DNA from: Sutterella sp047777475
GTDB taxonomy: Bacteria > Pseudomonadota > Gammaproteobacteria > Burkholderiales > Burkholderiaceae_F
DNA length: 64,000 nt
Reading direction: 5' to 3'
Assembly: GCA_047777475.1 (NCBI GenBank)
Contig: JBKEET010000003.1
Location: 248,001 to 312,000 of the forward strand
Positions within the stretch are counted from its first letter, which is position 1, and every line of letters begins with the position of its first letter. The notes below the pieces were generated by a model, which did not search any database, was not told the origin of the DNA, and was given only the letters and a program-made list of their open reading frames with translations. Positions 17,555 to 25,807 of the stretch are shown piece after piece. Both the position numbers and the translations under genes were made by a program.

Positions 17555-18961
17555 ATGAGTATCGGACAGATCGTTCAGGTTATTGGCCCCGTGGTGGATA
17601 TTGAATATCCGCGCGAGGACATGCCTAAGATTTACGAAGCGCTTGTCCTTGAGAAGGACGAGCAGAACACCCTGGCCGAGGCCGGCCTGACGTTTGAGGT
17701 TCAGCAGCAGTTGGGCGACGGCGTGGTCCGCACCATTGCCATGGGCACTTCTGACGGCCTGCAGCGCGGCATGAAAGTTCGCTCCACCGGCCACGAGATC
17801 TCGGTGCCGGTCGGCGAGAAGACCCTCGGCCGCATCATGAACGTGCTCGGCCAGCCCATCGACAACGCCGGCCCCATCGGCTCCGACAAGCTGATGCCGA
17901 TTCACCGCGAGGCCCCGAAGCTCGAAGACCTTTCCCCGTCCGTCGAGCTGCTCGAGACCGGCATTAAGGTTATTGACCTGATCTGCCCGTTCGCCAAGGG
18001 CGGCAAGGTCGGCCTGTTCGGCGGCGCCGGCGTGGGCAAGACCGTCAACATGATGGAGCTCATCAACAACATCGCCAAGCAGTACGGCGGCTACTCCGTG
18101 TTCGCCGGCGTCGGCGAGCGCACCCGCGAGGGCAACGACTTCTACCACGAAATGGACGAGTCCAAGGTTCTCGACAAGGTCGCCATGGTGTTCGGCCAGA
18201 TGAACGAGCCCCCGGGAAACCGCTTCCGCGTTGCTCTGACGGGCCTGACGATGGCTGAGGCCTTCCGTGACGAAGGCCGCGACATCCTGCTCTTCATCGA
18301 CAACATTTACCGTTACACCCTCGCCGGCACGGAAGTGTCCGCTCTGCTCGGCCGCATGCCGTCCGCCGTGGGCTATCAGCCGACGCTGGCTGAGGAAATG
18401 GGCAAGCTCCAGGAACGAATCGCTTCCACGAAGAAGGGTTCCATTACGTCGATTCAGGCCGTGTACGTGCCTGCCGACGACTTGACGGACCCGTCTCCGG
18501 CCACGACCTTCGGCCACTTGGACGCCACGATCGTTCTTTCCCGTGAAATTGCCTCCCTCGGCATTTATCCGGCCATTGACCCGCTCGACTCCACGTCCCG
18601 CCAGGTCGACCCGAACATCATCGGCGAGGAGCACTACACGGTCTGCCGCCGCGTTCAGGAAACCCTGCAGCGCTACAAGGAGCTGCGCGACATCATCGCC
18701 ATTCTCGGCATGGACGAGCTCGCTCCCGAAGACAAGCTCACCGTTATGCGCGCCCGCAAGATCCAGAACTACCTCTCGCAGCCGTTCCACGTTGCTGAGG
18801 TCTTCACCGGCCAGCCCGGCAAGTACGTTCCCCTCAAGGAAACGATCCGCGGCTTCAAGATGATCTGCGACGGCGAATGCGACGAGCTGCCCGAGCAGGC
18901 CTTCTACATGGTCGGCACGATCGACGAAGCCTTCGAAAAGGCGAAGACCCTCAACAAGTGA
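17555..18961 (+). CDS. atpD: F1Fo ATP synthase subunit beta
   Basis: 468 aa catalytic subunit. P-loop GGAGVGKTVNMMELI, catalytic Glu in GERTREGND, and Walker B LLFIDNIYRYTLAG. The torque-transmitting loop reads DELAPED where E. coli has DELSEED. Full length; 67 bp precede atpC. Confidence 0.97.
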   Translation: MSIGQIVQVIGPVVDIEYPREDMPKIYEALVLEKDEQNTLAEAGLTFEVQQQLGDGVVRTIAMGTSDGLQRGMKVRSTGHEISVPVGEKTLGRIMNVLGQPIDNAGPIGSDKLMPIHREAPKLEDLSPSVELLETGIKVIDLICPFAKGGKVGLFGGAGVGKTVNMMELINNIAKQYGGYSVFAGVGERTREGNDFYHEMDESKVLDKVAMVFGQMNEPPGNRFRVALTGLTMAEAFRDEGRDILLFIDNIYRYTLAGTEVSALLGRMPSAVGYQPTLAEEMGKLQERIASTKKGSITSIQAVYVPADDLTDPSPATTFGHLDATIVLSREIASLGIYPAIDPLDSTSRQVDPNIIGEEHYTVCRRVQETLQRYKELRDIIAILGMDELAPEDKLTVMRARKIQNYLSQPFHVAEVFTGQPGKYVPLKETIRGFKMICDGECDELPEQAFYMVGTIDEAFEKAKTLNK

Positions 18962-19028
18962 TGCTTGCCTTGGCCCGGCGGCGCAAGCCGCCGGCCTGAC
19001 AAGCGCCTGACACAACGGAGCAACAACA

Positions 19029-19451
19029 ATGGCTTCTACTATCAAAGTCGACGTCGTCAGCGCGGAAGAGAAAATCTTCTCCGGTGACGCCGAGCTCGTT
19101 TCGCTGCCCGGACAGTCTGGCGACTTGGGTATTCTGCCCGGCCACACGCCTCTCATCACCCTCATTCGCCCGGGTATGGTGCGCATCCATATGCCCGGCA
19201 AGGCTGAGGCCCTGAAGGTGTTCGTTGCCGGCGGCGTGCTGGAGGTTCAGCCTGACCGCGTGACGGTTCTTGCCGACACGGCCGTGCGCAGCGAGGATCT
19301 CGACGAGGCCAAGGCCAAGCAGGCTCTCGAAGAGGCCCGCAACAAGCGCCAGAACGCGACGGGTCAGCTTGAGATCGCCAAGCTCGAGGCGCAGATCGCC
19401 GCCATGACGGCGGAGCTCGCCCTCGTCAAGAAGATTCGTTCGCAGAATTAA
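19029..19451 (+). CDS. atpC: F1Fo ATP synthase subunit epsilon
   Basis: 140 aa: N-terminal beta-sandwich (LVSLPGQSGDLGILPGHTPL) and C-terminal helical hairpin rich in Ala, Glu and Lys. It is the last gene of atpIBEFHAGDC and is followed by a strong terminator. Confidence 0.96.
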   Translation: MASTIKVDVVSAEEKIFSGDAELVSLPGQSGDLGILPGHTPLITLIRPGMVRIHMPGKAEALKVFVAGGVLEVQPDRVTVLADTAVRSEDLDEAKAKQALEEARNKRQNATGQLEIAKLEAQIAAMTAELALVKKIRSQN

Positions 19452-19477
19452 CGCGCCGCGCTGATTCGGAACAAAAG

Positions 19478-19509
19478 GAGCGGAAGCCTTCGGCCTCCGC
19501 TCTTTTTTT
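19478..19509 (+). terminator. Terminator of the atp operon
   Basis: Arms 19478-19488 and 19492-19502 pair over 11 positions with one mismatch around a three-base loop, followed by seven T (19503-19509). Confidence 0.85.
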
Positions 19510-19616
19510 CGCCTCATTTTCGGGCGCTGTCCGCAGGGCGGCGGCCGCGGCGCTGTTGTAGCATTACGGTACGCGCGGTGCTGGGCACCGCAGGCAAACG
19601 ATACCTGGAGAAAACT

Positions 19617-20021
19617 ATGTCTGGCATCAAGATTCTGGTGGCTTCCGACGGCTCGGAACTCAGCAAGAAAGCGATTGAAACGGCCGTTGAGCTGGCCATG
19701 CAGCTCGGCGGCGAGCTCGTCGGCATGACGAGCGTCGTGGGGCCCGCGCCCGAGGGCGGCTTCGAAGCCGAAAGCGAGCAGGTCCGCGAGAGGCTCTCCG
19801 AGATCTCGAAGAAAGCCGCCGAAAAGGGCGTGCGCTGCGAGGTCGTCGCCGAGCACTGCGATGCCGTTTGGAAGGGCATCCTCAACTGCGCCGCCGAGCA
19901 CGACGTGCGCTTCATCGTGATGGCGAGCCGCGGCCTGAGCACCATCGGCTCGCTCATCCTCGGCAGCGAGACGCAGAAAGTCGTGCACCAGGCCGACCGG
20001 CCGGTGCTCGTGGTGCGCTGA
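19617..20021 (+). CDS. Universal stress protein (UspA family)
   Basis: 134 aa from the ATG at 19617, preceded by CTGGAG. Single Usp domain: N-terminal IKILVASDGSELSKKAI and the ATP-binding-type glycine motif in ASRGLSTIGSLILGSETQKV, so it probably binds ATP. It is likely a single-gene transcript. Its stop codon abuts the stop codon of the convergent DUF167 gene with no intervening base. Confidence 0.9.
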   Translation: MSGIKILVASDGSELSKKAIETAVELAMQLGGELVGMTSVVGPAPEGGFEAESEQVRERLSEISKKAAEKGVRCEVVAEHCDAVWKGILNCAAEHDVRFIVMASRGLSTIGSLILGSETQKVVHQADRPVLVVR

Positions 20022-20348
20022 TCAGAGCGCCCTGCCGAGGCGCGCGATCACGTCCTGCGGCGTGAGGCCCTCGGCAAGAACCTGCTTGCTCCTGGAAGTC
20101 TCGCCGTGGACGAGCGTCAGGCGGGACTTCGCCACGCCGAGCTGCTCGGCGAGGAATTTCAGCAGCAGCGCGTTGGCCCTGCCGTCGACCGGCGGCGACG
20201 CTAAGGCGATCTTCAGACTATTGCCGTAGAGTCCGGCAAAGGCCGTGCGCTTGGCGCCGGGCTGGGCGTGCACGCTGATGAGCGCGCCGCCGCGGCCGGC
20301 AGCGAGCCAGTCCGTGCTCGCAAGCGGAGAATCGGTGTTTTTTGGCAT
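20022..20348 (-). CDS. DUF167 (YggU-family) protein
   Basis: 108 aa from the ATG at 20348, which has AAGGAG eight bases upstream. The YggU/DUF167 domain is clear: ISVHAQPGAKRTAF, LKIALASPPVDGRANALLLKFLAEQLGV and VHGETSRSKQVL. The function of the family is unknown. It is divergent from hemE with 34 bp between starts and convergent with the Usp gene. Confidence 0.88.
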   Translation of the reverse strand: MPKNTDSPLASTDWLAAGRGGALISVHAQPGAKRTAFAGLYGNSLKIALASPPVDGRANALLLKFLAEQLGVAKSRLTLVHGETSRSKQVLAEGLTPQDVIARLGRAL

Positions 20349-20382
20349 GACCGCTCCTTGGGGCGGGCGACAGAGAGAATCA

Positions 20383-21447
20383 ATGAAACCTATCAACGAC
20401 TGCTTTTTAAGAGCGCTGAAGCGTGAGAAGACCGATTTTACCCCCGTGTGGCTGATGCGCCAGGCGGGCCGCTACCTGCCCGAATACCGCGCCAGCCGCG
20501 AGAAAGCGGGCAGCTTCATGGGCCTTGCGCAGAACCCCGCCTATGCGGCGGAGGTGACGCTGCAGCCCGTCGAGCGTTTCGGGCTCGATGCGGCGATTCT
20601 CTTTTCCGACATCCTCACGGTGCCGGACGCCATGGGCCTCGGGCTGAGCTTCGTGCCGGGCGAAGGACCGGTCTTCGCAAAGCCCGTGCAGAGCGAAGAG
20701 GCCGTCAGGGCCCTTTTCGTGCCGGATCCCGCCGACAGGCTCCGCTACGTCACGGACGCCGTCGCCGAAATCCGCCGCGCGCTCGGCAACAGGGTGCCGC
20801 TCATCGGCTTTTCGGGCTCGCCCTTCACGCTCGCCTGCTACATGATCGAAGGCCGCGGCAGCAAGGACTTCCGCACCGTGAAGACGATGCTCTACCGCCG
20901 TCCCGACCTGCTCGAGCGCGTGCTCGACGTCAACGCGCGCGCCGTGACGGCCTACCTCAACGCGCAGATCGAAGCGGGGGCGCAGGCCGTGCAGATTTTC
21001 GACACCTGGGGCGGCATGCTCGCCGACGGTGATTTCCAGCGCTTCTCGCTGCGCTACACGAAGCAGGTCCTGGACGGGCTCCTGCGCGAGCACGACGGCG
21101 AGGCCGTGCCGAGCATCATCTTCACCAAGGGCGGCACGCCCTGGATCGAAGAGATGGCGGCGTCCGGCGCGAGCTGCGTGAGCCTCGACTGGACGGCAAA
21201 CCTCGGGCGCGCCCGCCGCATCGCCGGCGACCGCGTGGCCCTGCAGGGCAACCTCGACCCGCTGGCGCTCTTCGGCACCGAGGAGACCGTGCGTGCCGCG
21301 GTGCGCGGCGTGATCGACGCCTTCGGCGAAGTGGGCGCGGGCGGCCACGTCTTCAACCTCGGCCACGGGCTGCACCAGCTCACGCCCGTGGAGAACGTTG
21401 CGGCGCTCGTCGACGAGGTCCACAGCTACAGCCGGCGCTATCACTGA
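20383..21447 (+). CDS. hemE: Uroporphyrinogen decarboxylase HemE
   Basis: 354 aa from the ATG at 20383. Converts uroporphyrinogen III to coproporphyrinogen III. WLMRQAGRYLPEYR carries the conserved substrate-binding arginines, ILFSDILTVPDAMG the catalytic aspartate, and GFSGSPFTLACYMIEG and FNLGHGLHQLTP are further signatures. Haem is needed for the cytochrome bd and globin encoded in the window. Followed by a terminator and DnaA-box-like sites before priA. Confidence 0.96.
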   Translation: MKPINDCFLRALKREKTDFTPVWLMRQAGRYLPEYRASREKAGSFMGLAQNPAYAAEVTLQPVERFGLDAAILFSDILTVPDAMGLGLSFVPGEGPVFAKPVQSEEAVRALFVPDPADRLRYVTDAVAEIRRALGNRVPLIGFSGSPFTLACYMIEGRGSKDFRTVKTMLYRRPDLLERVLDVNARAVTAYLNAQIEAGAQAVQIFDTWGGMLADGDFQRFSLRYTKQVLDGLLREHDGEAVPSIIFTKGGTPWIEEMAASGASCVSLDWTANLGRARRIAGDRVALQGNLDPLALFGTEETVRAAVRGVIDAFGEVGAGGHVFNLGHGLHQLTPVENVAALVDEVHSYSRRYH

Positions 21448-21455
21448 GTGCCGGG

Positions 21456-21651
21456 TTATGCACAGCCCGGCTGAGGTTATCCCCAGCCTTCGCGGCGGCG
21501 CTTTCGCTTCGGCGGCGAAAGCGCCTTGTTTTTTATTGCGTTGAAATTTAAATAAATAATCAACGAAAAGAACCGCTGCGTGTCTAGGCTAGAATAGTGG
21601 CGCGCCCGCCTTTTCCACATCGGGCGCAAATAATCCACAAAGTTATCCACA
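21456..21651 (+). other. Cluster of DnaA-box-like 9-mers with AT-rich stretch (origin-like region)
   Basis: Five same-strand sites: TTATGCACA (21456-21464), TTATCCCCA (21477-21485), TTTTCCACA (21611-21619), TAATCCACA (21631-21639) and TTATCCACA (21643-21651). Three fit the TTWTNCACA consensus and two differ by one base. An AT-rich stretch (about 21529-21575) lies between the two groups. This resembles a replication origin or a DnaA-titration/regulatory locus. Against oriC: the yidC-atp block is transcribed toward it, and the usual origin side is left of yidC. Confidence 0.55.
21497..21534 (+). terminator. Terminator of hemE
   Basis: Perfect 11-bp arms at 21497-21507 and 21515-21525 around a seven-base loop, then TTGTTTTTT. 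It sits inside the DnaA-box region and shields it from hemE transcription. Confidence 0.85.
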
Positions 21652-21701
21652 GTTTTGCAGACCGCCTGAAATCGCCTGAGGCGGAAGGTTCGGAGTCAGC
21701 C

Positions 21702-23717
21702 GTGTCAGAAAGTTGCGTGCTTTTCGCCAAGGTCATCGTCGATACGCCGGGGCTCGGTGCGCTGGACTACGCGGTTCCGAACGACATGCTCGTTGCCGTC
21801 GGCGACCGCGTCGCCGTGGGGCTTCGCACCCGCACGGTCGTCGGCATCGTTGTGAAGCTTCTCAACGCCTCGGACTACACCGGGCCGCGGCTTCGCCGCA
21901 TCAAGGCGGTGCTGCGCGAAACGCCGCCGCTGCGCGAGGAATGGCTTGCGCTCACGCACTTTGCCGCGCGCTACTACGTGCGGGGCTGGGGCGAGGCGGC
22001 CGTGCCCGCGCTGCCGCAGTTCTTCCGCCGCATGCCGGGCGTGCGCTTTGCAAGCCAGCTCGAGAAAATCCGCGCCTTGCCGGAGAAAAGCGGCGGTGAG
22101 CCCGCCGAGCCGCCGGTGCTCAACGAGGGGCAGCGTGCGGCGGTCGATGCGATCTGCTCGGCCAAGGGCTTTGCGACCTTCCTGCTTTTCGGCGTGACGG
22201 GCTCGGGCAAGACCGAGGTCTACCTGCACGCCATGGAAAAGACGCTCGCCGCCGATCCGGAAGCGCAGGTGCTGCTGCTCGTTCCCGAGATCAACCTCAC
22301 GCCGCAGCTCGAAGCCAGGGTGCGGGACCGCTTCCCGAACGAGAACGTGGTCTCGATGCATTCCGAGTTCTCGCAGACCGAGCGCGCCCGCTCCTGGCTC
22401 GCGGTGCACGAGGGCCGCGCCCGCGTGCTGGTCGGCACGCGCATGGCGGTGTTCTCGAGCTTCAAGAAGCTTTCGCTCATCCTCGTCGACGAAGAGCACG
22501 ACGCCTCCTATAAGGCGGGCGACGGCCTGCGCTTTTCGGCGCGCGACCTGGCGGTGTGGCGCGCCGCGCGCAACGGCGTTCCCGCGGTGCTCGGCTCGGC
22601 GACGCCCTCGATCGAGAGCTGGGTCAAGGCAAAGAGCGGCGACTACCGTCTGCTGAGGCTTCCCGAGCGCGCCGTGCACGACGCGAAGCTCCCCGAAATC
22701 TCGCTCATCGACCCCGCGCCGCGGGGCTCGGGCGTCTCGCTTTCGGAGACCGCCGCGCAGGCGATCGACGAGACGCTCGCCGCGGGGCGCCAGGCGCTCG
22801 TCTTCATCAACCGCCGCGGCTATGCGCCGGTCGTTTCCTGCCCGGCCTGCGGCTGGGTGAGCATGTGCCCGCGCTGCTCGGCTTTCACGGTGTTCCATAA
22901 GGTGGCGCGCAAGCTCGTGTGCCACCACTGCGGCTGGCAGACGGACGTGCCCGAGGCGTGCCCCATCTGCGGCAACCCCGACATCATCCCGAGGGGCACT
23001 GGCACCGAGCGCATCGAAGAGGAGCTCGAGCGGCGCTTCCCCGGGCGGAAAATCCTGCGCATTGACCGCGACAGCGTTTCGCGCAAGCACGAGGCGGAGC
23101 GCGCCTTCGAGAAAGTCCACCGCGGCGAGGTGGACATCCTCGTCGGCACGCAGATGATCGCCAAGGGGCACGATTTCCCGAACATCGGCCTCGTGACGGT
23201 GCTTAACGCCGACGCGCAGATCCTGAGCCCCGACATGCGCGCGAGGGAGCGGCTCTTTGCCACGCTCACGCAGGTGGCGGGCCGTGCGGGCCGCCGCGGC
23301 GACGCGGGCCGCGTGCTCATTCAGACGCGCTTTGCCGACGATCCCTTCTTCGGCTATCTCAAGCGGCAGGATTACGAAGGCTTCGCGGATGCGCTCGCCG
23401 CCGAGCGCAGGGAAAACAGCAGCGTGCCATTCGTGCACCAGGCGCTTCTCACCGCCCAGGCGAAGACCGTCTCCGAGGCGCTTTATTTCCTCGAAGCGGC
23501 GGCGAAGAAAGGCATGGCGCTCGCGCCCGAGAGCGTGCGGGTGTTCGATCCCGTGCCGATGCCGCTCGTGCGCCTCATGAACGTCGAGCGCGCCCAGCTG
23601 CTCATCGAGGCGGATTCGCGCTCTGATCTCAACCGCTTCCTCTGGAGCTGGACGGCGGCGCTTAGAACCCCTTCCGGCATCGACTGGAGCATCGAGGTCG
23701 ACCCGGCGAGCGTCTGA
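21702..23717 (+). CDS. priA: Primosomal protein N' (PriA replication-restart helicase)
   Basis: 671 aa from the GTG at 21702, which has GGAG upstream; an ATG-initiated frame from 21597 would run through the DnaA-like boxes and is not expected to be translated. 3' DNA-binding domain at the N-terminus, Walker A GVTGSGKTEVYLHA, DEEH box VDEEHDASYK, FINRRGYAP, and eight zinc-binding Cys in two CxxC pairs plus CHHCGW and CPICG. It restarts stalled forks by loading the primosome. Last protein-coding gene before the tRNA. Confidence 0.95.
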   Translation: MSESCVLFAKVIVDTPGLGALDYAVPNDMLVAVGDRVAVGLRTRTVVGIVVKLLNASDYTGPRLRRIKAVLRETPPLREEWLALTHFAARYYVRGWGEAAVPALPQFFRRMPGVRFASQLEKIRALPEKSGGEPAEPPVLNEGQRAAVDAICSAKGFATFLLFGVTGSGKTEVYLHAMEKTLAADPEAQVLLLVPEINLTPQLEARVRDRFPNENVVSMHSEFSQTERARSWLAVHEGRARVLVGTRMAVFSSFKKLSLILVDEEHDASYKAGDGLRFSARDLAVWRAARNGVPAVLGSATPSIESWVKAKSGDYRLLRLPERAVHDAKLPEISLIDPAPRGSGVSLSETAAQAIDETLAAGRQALVFINRRGYAPVVSCPACGWVSMCPRCSAFTVFHKVARKLVCHHCGWQTDVPEACPICGNPDIIPRGTGTERIEEELERRFPGRKILRIDRDSVSRKHEAERAFEKVHRGEVDILVGTQMIAKGHDFPNIGLVTVLNADAQILSPDMRARERLFATLTQVAGRAGRRGDAGRVLIQTRFADDPFFGYLKRQDYEGFADALAAERRENSSVPFVHQALLTAQAKTVSEALYFLEAAAKKGMALAPESVRVFDPVPMPLVRLMNVERAQLLIEADSRSDLNRFLWSWTAALRTPSGIDWSIEVDPASV

Positions 23718-23751
23718 GGCCGCCGCGTCTCGGAATCCGGCCCCGATCGGC

Positions 23752-23757
23752 TATAAT
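23752..23757 (+). promoter_or_regulatory. -10 element of the tRNA-Arg gene
   Basis: Perfect TATAAT ending nine bases before the first tRNA base. No good -35 hexamer is visible at 17 +/- 1 bp. Confidence 0.5.
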
Positions 23758-23766
23758 TCAGCCGCA

Positions 23767-23841
23767 CTCCGCGTGGTGAAATGGATATCATGCAGCCCTC
23801 CGAAGGCTGCGGTACAGGTTCGATTCCTGTCGCGGGGACCA
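23767..23841 (+). tRNA. tRNA-Arg (anticodon CCG)
   Basis: A 75-nt cloverleaf folds by hand: acceptor CTCCGCG/CGCGGGG (one T-G pair), D stem GTGA/TCAT, anticodon stem CAGCC/GGCTG with loop CTCCGAA (anticodon CCG at 34-36), a four-base variable loop, T stem ACAGG/CCTGT with loop TTCGATT, discriminator A and an encoded CCA. It reads CGG codons. Confidence 0.92.
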
Positions 23842-23850
23842 AATACCGAA

Positions 23851-23890
23851 ATGCCGCAGGCGCATGAAAGAGCGCGCCCGCGGCATTTTT
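23851..23890 (+). terminator. Terminator after tRNA-Arg
   Basis: ATGCCGC (23851-23857) pairs with GCGGCAT (23880-23886), with inner GGCGC/GCGCC pairs, followed by a short T run. It begins ten bases after the tRNA CCA. Confidence 0.65.
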
Positions 23891-24101
23891 GCATCCGCCC
23901 GTCGCACGGGCCGCATCCGCTGCTTTCGCCGCCGGCCGAAAACAGCCGTCTTCCGCACGGATCATTTTCCCAAAAGCCAGGCCCGCAGGCATTTCGGCCG
24001 AATTGAAAAAATCGGCGCCCCGCTCCCCCGGGGATCCCGGGCAAGGCTAAACTGTCGTCATCTGCGGCAGGGAGCCGCGGAAAAGAGAAAGGAACACAGC
24101 A

Positions 24102-24419
24102 ATGATCAAGATCTACGGAAGCAGCATGTGCCCCGACTGCACGGCCTGCAAGGCGAATTTCGACAAGTACGGCGTCAAGTACGAGTTTCTCGACGTCTGC
24201 AAGAATCTCAAGACCCTCAAGCAGTTCCTGATCTACCGCGACAGCGAGCCGGTTTTCGACCGTCTCAAGAAGATCCACGACATCGGGCTGCCCGCCTGCG
24301 TCGATGAGGACGGCACGGTCTTCACCGACTGGGAAAGCTACCTGAGGAAGCTCGGCTTCGAGCCCGTTGCCGCCGGCAGCGGCGCCCCTTCCTGCAGCAT
24401 CACGGGCAAGGGCTGCTGA
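24102..24419 (+). CDS. Glutaredoxin-related protein
   Basis: 105 aa thioredoxin-fold protein. The active-site motif is SSMCPDCTAC (C10 and C13, plus C16). The PVFDRLKKIHDIGLPACVDEDGTVFTDW segment contains the cis-Pro region and matches the glutaredoxin-related family COG4545 by recall. It is extended at the C-terminus by a Gly/Ala-rich tail with two more Cys (PSCSITGKGC). Probably a cytoplasmic thiol-disulfide protein; the partner is unknown. Single-gene unit with ATG preceded by AAAGGA and its own terminator. The upstream gap (23891-24101) shows no other gene. Confidence 0.75.
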   Translation: MIKIYGSSMCPDCTACKANFDKYGVKYEFLDVCKNLKTLKQFLIYRDSEPVFDRLKKIHDIGLPACVDEDGTVFTDWESYLRKLGFEPVAAGSGAPSCSITGKGC

Positions 24420-24439
24420 GAGAAGCCTCTGCCAAGGCA

Positions 24440-24480
24440 AAAGCGCACGCTTTCCGCTACGCGCGGAGCGTGCGCTTTTT
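24440..24480 (+). terminator. Terminator after the glutaredoxin-related gene
   Basis: AAAGCGCACGCT...CCGC pairs with GCGGAGCGTGCGCTTT (two-base bulge), ending in a run of T. Confidence 0.8.
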
Positions 24481-24486
24481 ATTGTT

Positions 24487-24518
24487 AAAAAAGGCCCCGC
24501 CTTCTGGAAAGCGGGGCC
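24487..24518 (-). terminator. Terminator of the porin gene
   Basis: Perfect 8-bp arms at 24493-24500 and 24511-24518 (GGCCCCGC type). Read on the minus strand, the stem is followed by six T (24492 to 24487). Confidence 0.8.
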
Positions 24519-24593
24519 AACAGCAACAGCCGGGGGAGACTACAAATGGCTGAAGGCGGGCCCGCGCAGGAGCCCGCTCAAAAAACGCCTGAA

Positions 24594-25694
24594 TCAGAAG
24601 TTGTGGATGAGGCCGATGGCCGTCTGAACTTCGTTCGGCGTGCGGTCGGCACGGGTCGTGTCGGCCTCTTCCTGTGCGTAGCCGATCGTGGCGTACATGG
24701 ACGTGCGCTTCGAGAAGGCGTACTCATAGGCAATGCCGGCGTTGAAGCGCTTGTAGGTATTGTCGGAATTGTCGACTTCCTCAGCGTCGCGGTAGCCGAC
24801 AGTGGCGCGGAAGTTGCCGCCGAAGGCGGGGATCTTGGCGCTCAGCTCGGCGCCCCAGCCCTCCAGGGCGATGCCGTCGGGAACGAGGTCGAACGTGTCG
24901 AGCATGCCGAGGTCGTTGTCAAAATAGGCGACCTTGGCGAAGACCTGGACCGGGCCGAAGTCGTAGTTGCCGCCGAGCAGGACGTTGTAGCCGTCGTCCA
25001 CGTCCGGGTAGGTCTCGTTGCTGTGCATGGTGTAGTCGCCGGCAAGCACGGCGCCGAAATTGCCGTTCTTGTACTGCAGGGCCGCGGCGGCGTAGCGCTT
25101 CGCGAAGCTGCTGTTCTCGCGGCTCGTCGTGTCGGACGTGTCATCGGCCTTGAAGGAGTACATCGCGCCGAAGCGGAAGCCCGCAAAGGTCGGCGACATA
25201 TAGGCGAGCGTGTTGTCGTAGCGGTCGTAGGACAGGCCCGTGGAGCCGCCCTGGCGGACGCCTTCGCCCATGCCGTTGCCGAAGGCAGACTCAATCGGAT
25301 AGAGCATCTGGATGGAGCCGAGGTCGCCGGCGATCGTCGCCAGGCGGCCGGCATAGACCGTGCCCCAGTCGCCCGAGACGTGGATCTGCGCCTCGCGTCC
25401 GAAGAGGCGGCCGCTCTGCCAGGAGCGTCCGTCGTCGGAGCCGAAGCCCGACTCGAGAACGAAGCCGACGTCGACACTGCCGATGTGCTCGGTGCCGCGG
25501 ATGCCCCACCTGGAGCCGAGGTTGAAGCCCGATTCCATGGTGAGGGTGTCGGTGGAGCCGGCGGAGGTGTCGTCGTCAAGGTGCGTGTAAAGGAGGCTCG
25601 TGTCGAGCTTTCCGTAAAGCGTGACGTTGGGCGCGGCATAGGCCGAAAGGGAAAGAGCGCTCAGGACGCAGGCAGCAATCAGAGTCTTTTTCAT
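24594..25694 (-). CDS. Outer-membrane trimeric porin (betaproteobacterial OmpC/OmpF-like)
   Basis: 366 aa. The signal peptide MKKTLIAACVLSALSLSAYA is followed by the porin N-terminus APNVTLYGKLDTSLLY and alternating amphipathic strands, with the constriction-loop segment RLFGREAQIHVSGDWGTVYAGR, and the obligatory C-terminal phenylalanine (AIGLIHNF). It forms a general diffusion channel in the outer membrane. It lies 113 bp downstream of the Tat flavoprotein on the same strand; a hairpin between them may separate or only attenuate transcription. Confidence 0.93.
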   Translation of the reverse strand: MKKTLIAACVLSALSLSAYAAPNVTLYGKLDTSLLYTHLDDDTSAGSTDTLTMESGFNLGSRWGIRGTEHIGSVDVGFVLESGFGSDDGRSWQSGRLFGREAQIHVSGDWGTVYAGRLATIAGDLGSIQMLYPIESAFGNGMGEGVRQGGSTGLSYDRYDNTLAYMSPTFAGFRFGAMYSFKADDTSDTTSRENSSFAKRYAAAALQYKNGNFGAVLAGDYTMHSNETYPDVDDGYNVLLGGNYDFGPVQVFAKVAYFDNDLGMLDTFDLVPDGIALEGWGAELSAKIPAFGGNFRATVGYRDAEEVDNSDNTYKRFNAGIAYEYAFSKRTSMYATIGYAQEEADTTRADRTPNEVQTAIGLIHNF

Positions 25695-25731
25695 GATGAA
25701 TGTCAGTTGAAGAAAGGAGATAAAAGAGGAG

Positions 25732-25777
25732 CCCCGGCCGGACAGCCCGATGAGGAGCTGTCCGGTCCGGGCCGGGG
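25732..25777 (-). terminator. GC-rich hairpin between flavoprotein and porin genes
   Basis: CCCCGGCC-GGACAG (25732-25745) pairs with CTGTCC and GGCCGGGG (25758-25777), with an asymmetric loop. On the minus strand a T-rich tail follows only several bases later. A neighbouring GGGAAGC/GCTTCCC pair (25775-25796) is followed by T on the plus strand. It may be a partial terminator of the flavoprotein gene or an mRNA-stability element. Confidence 0.45.
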
Positions 25778-25807
25778 AAGCTTTCTGCGGCTTCCCGTTT
25801 TTCTTGC

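Noticed and set aside
21597..21701. N-terminal extension of PriA from the ATG at 21597
   Set aside because: It would translate through the DnaA-like boxes with no homology; the GTG at 21702 has a GGAG site and begins the family-typical sequence.
21448..21701. Calling the hemE-priA spacer the chromosomal oriC outright
   Set aside because: The boxes are real, but the direction of the yidC-atp block and the usual position of dnaA argue for an origin left of the window; kept as a finding only.
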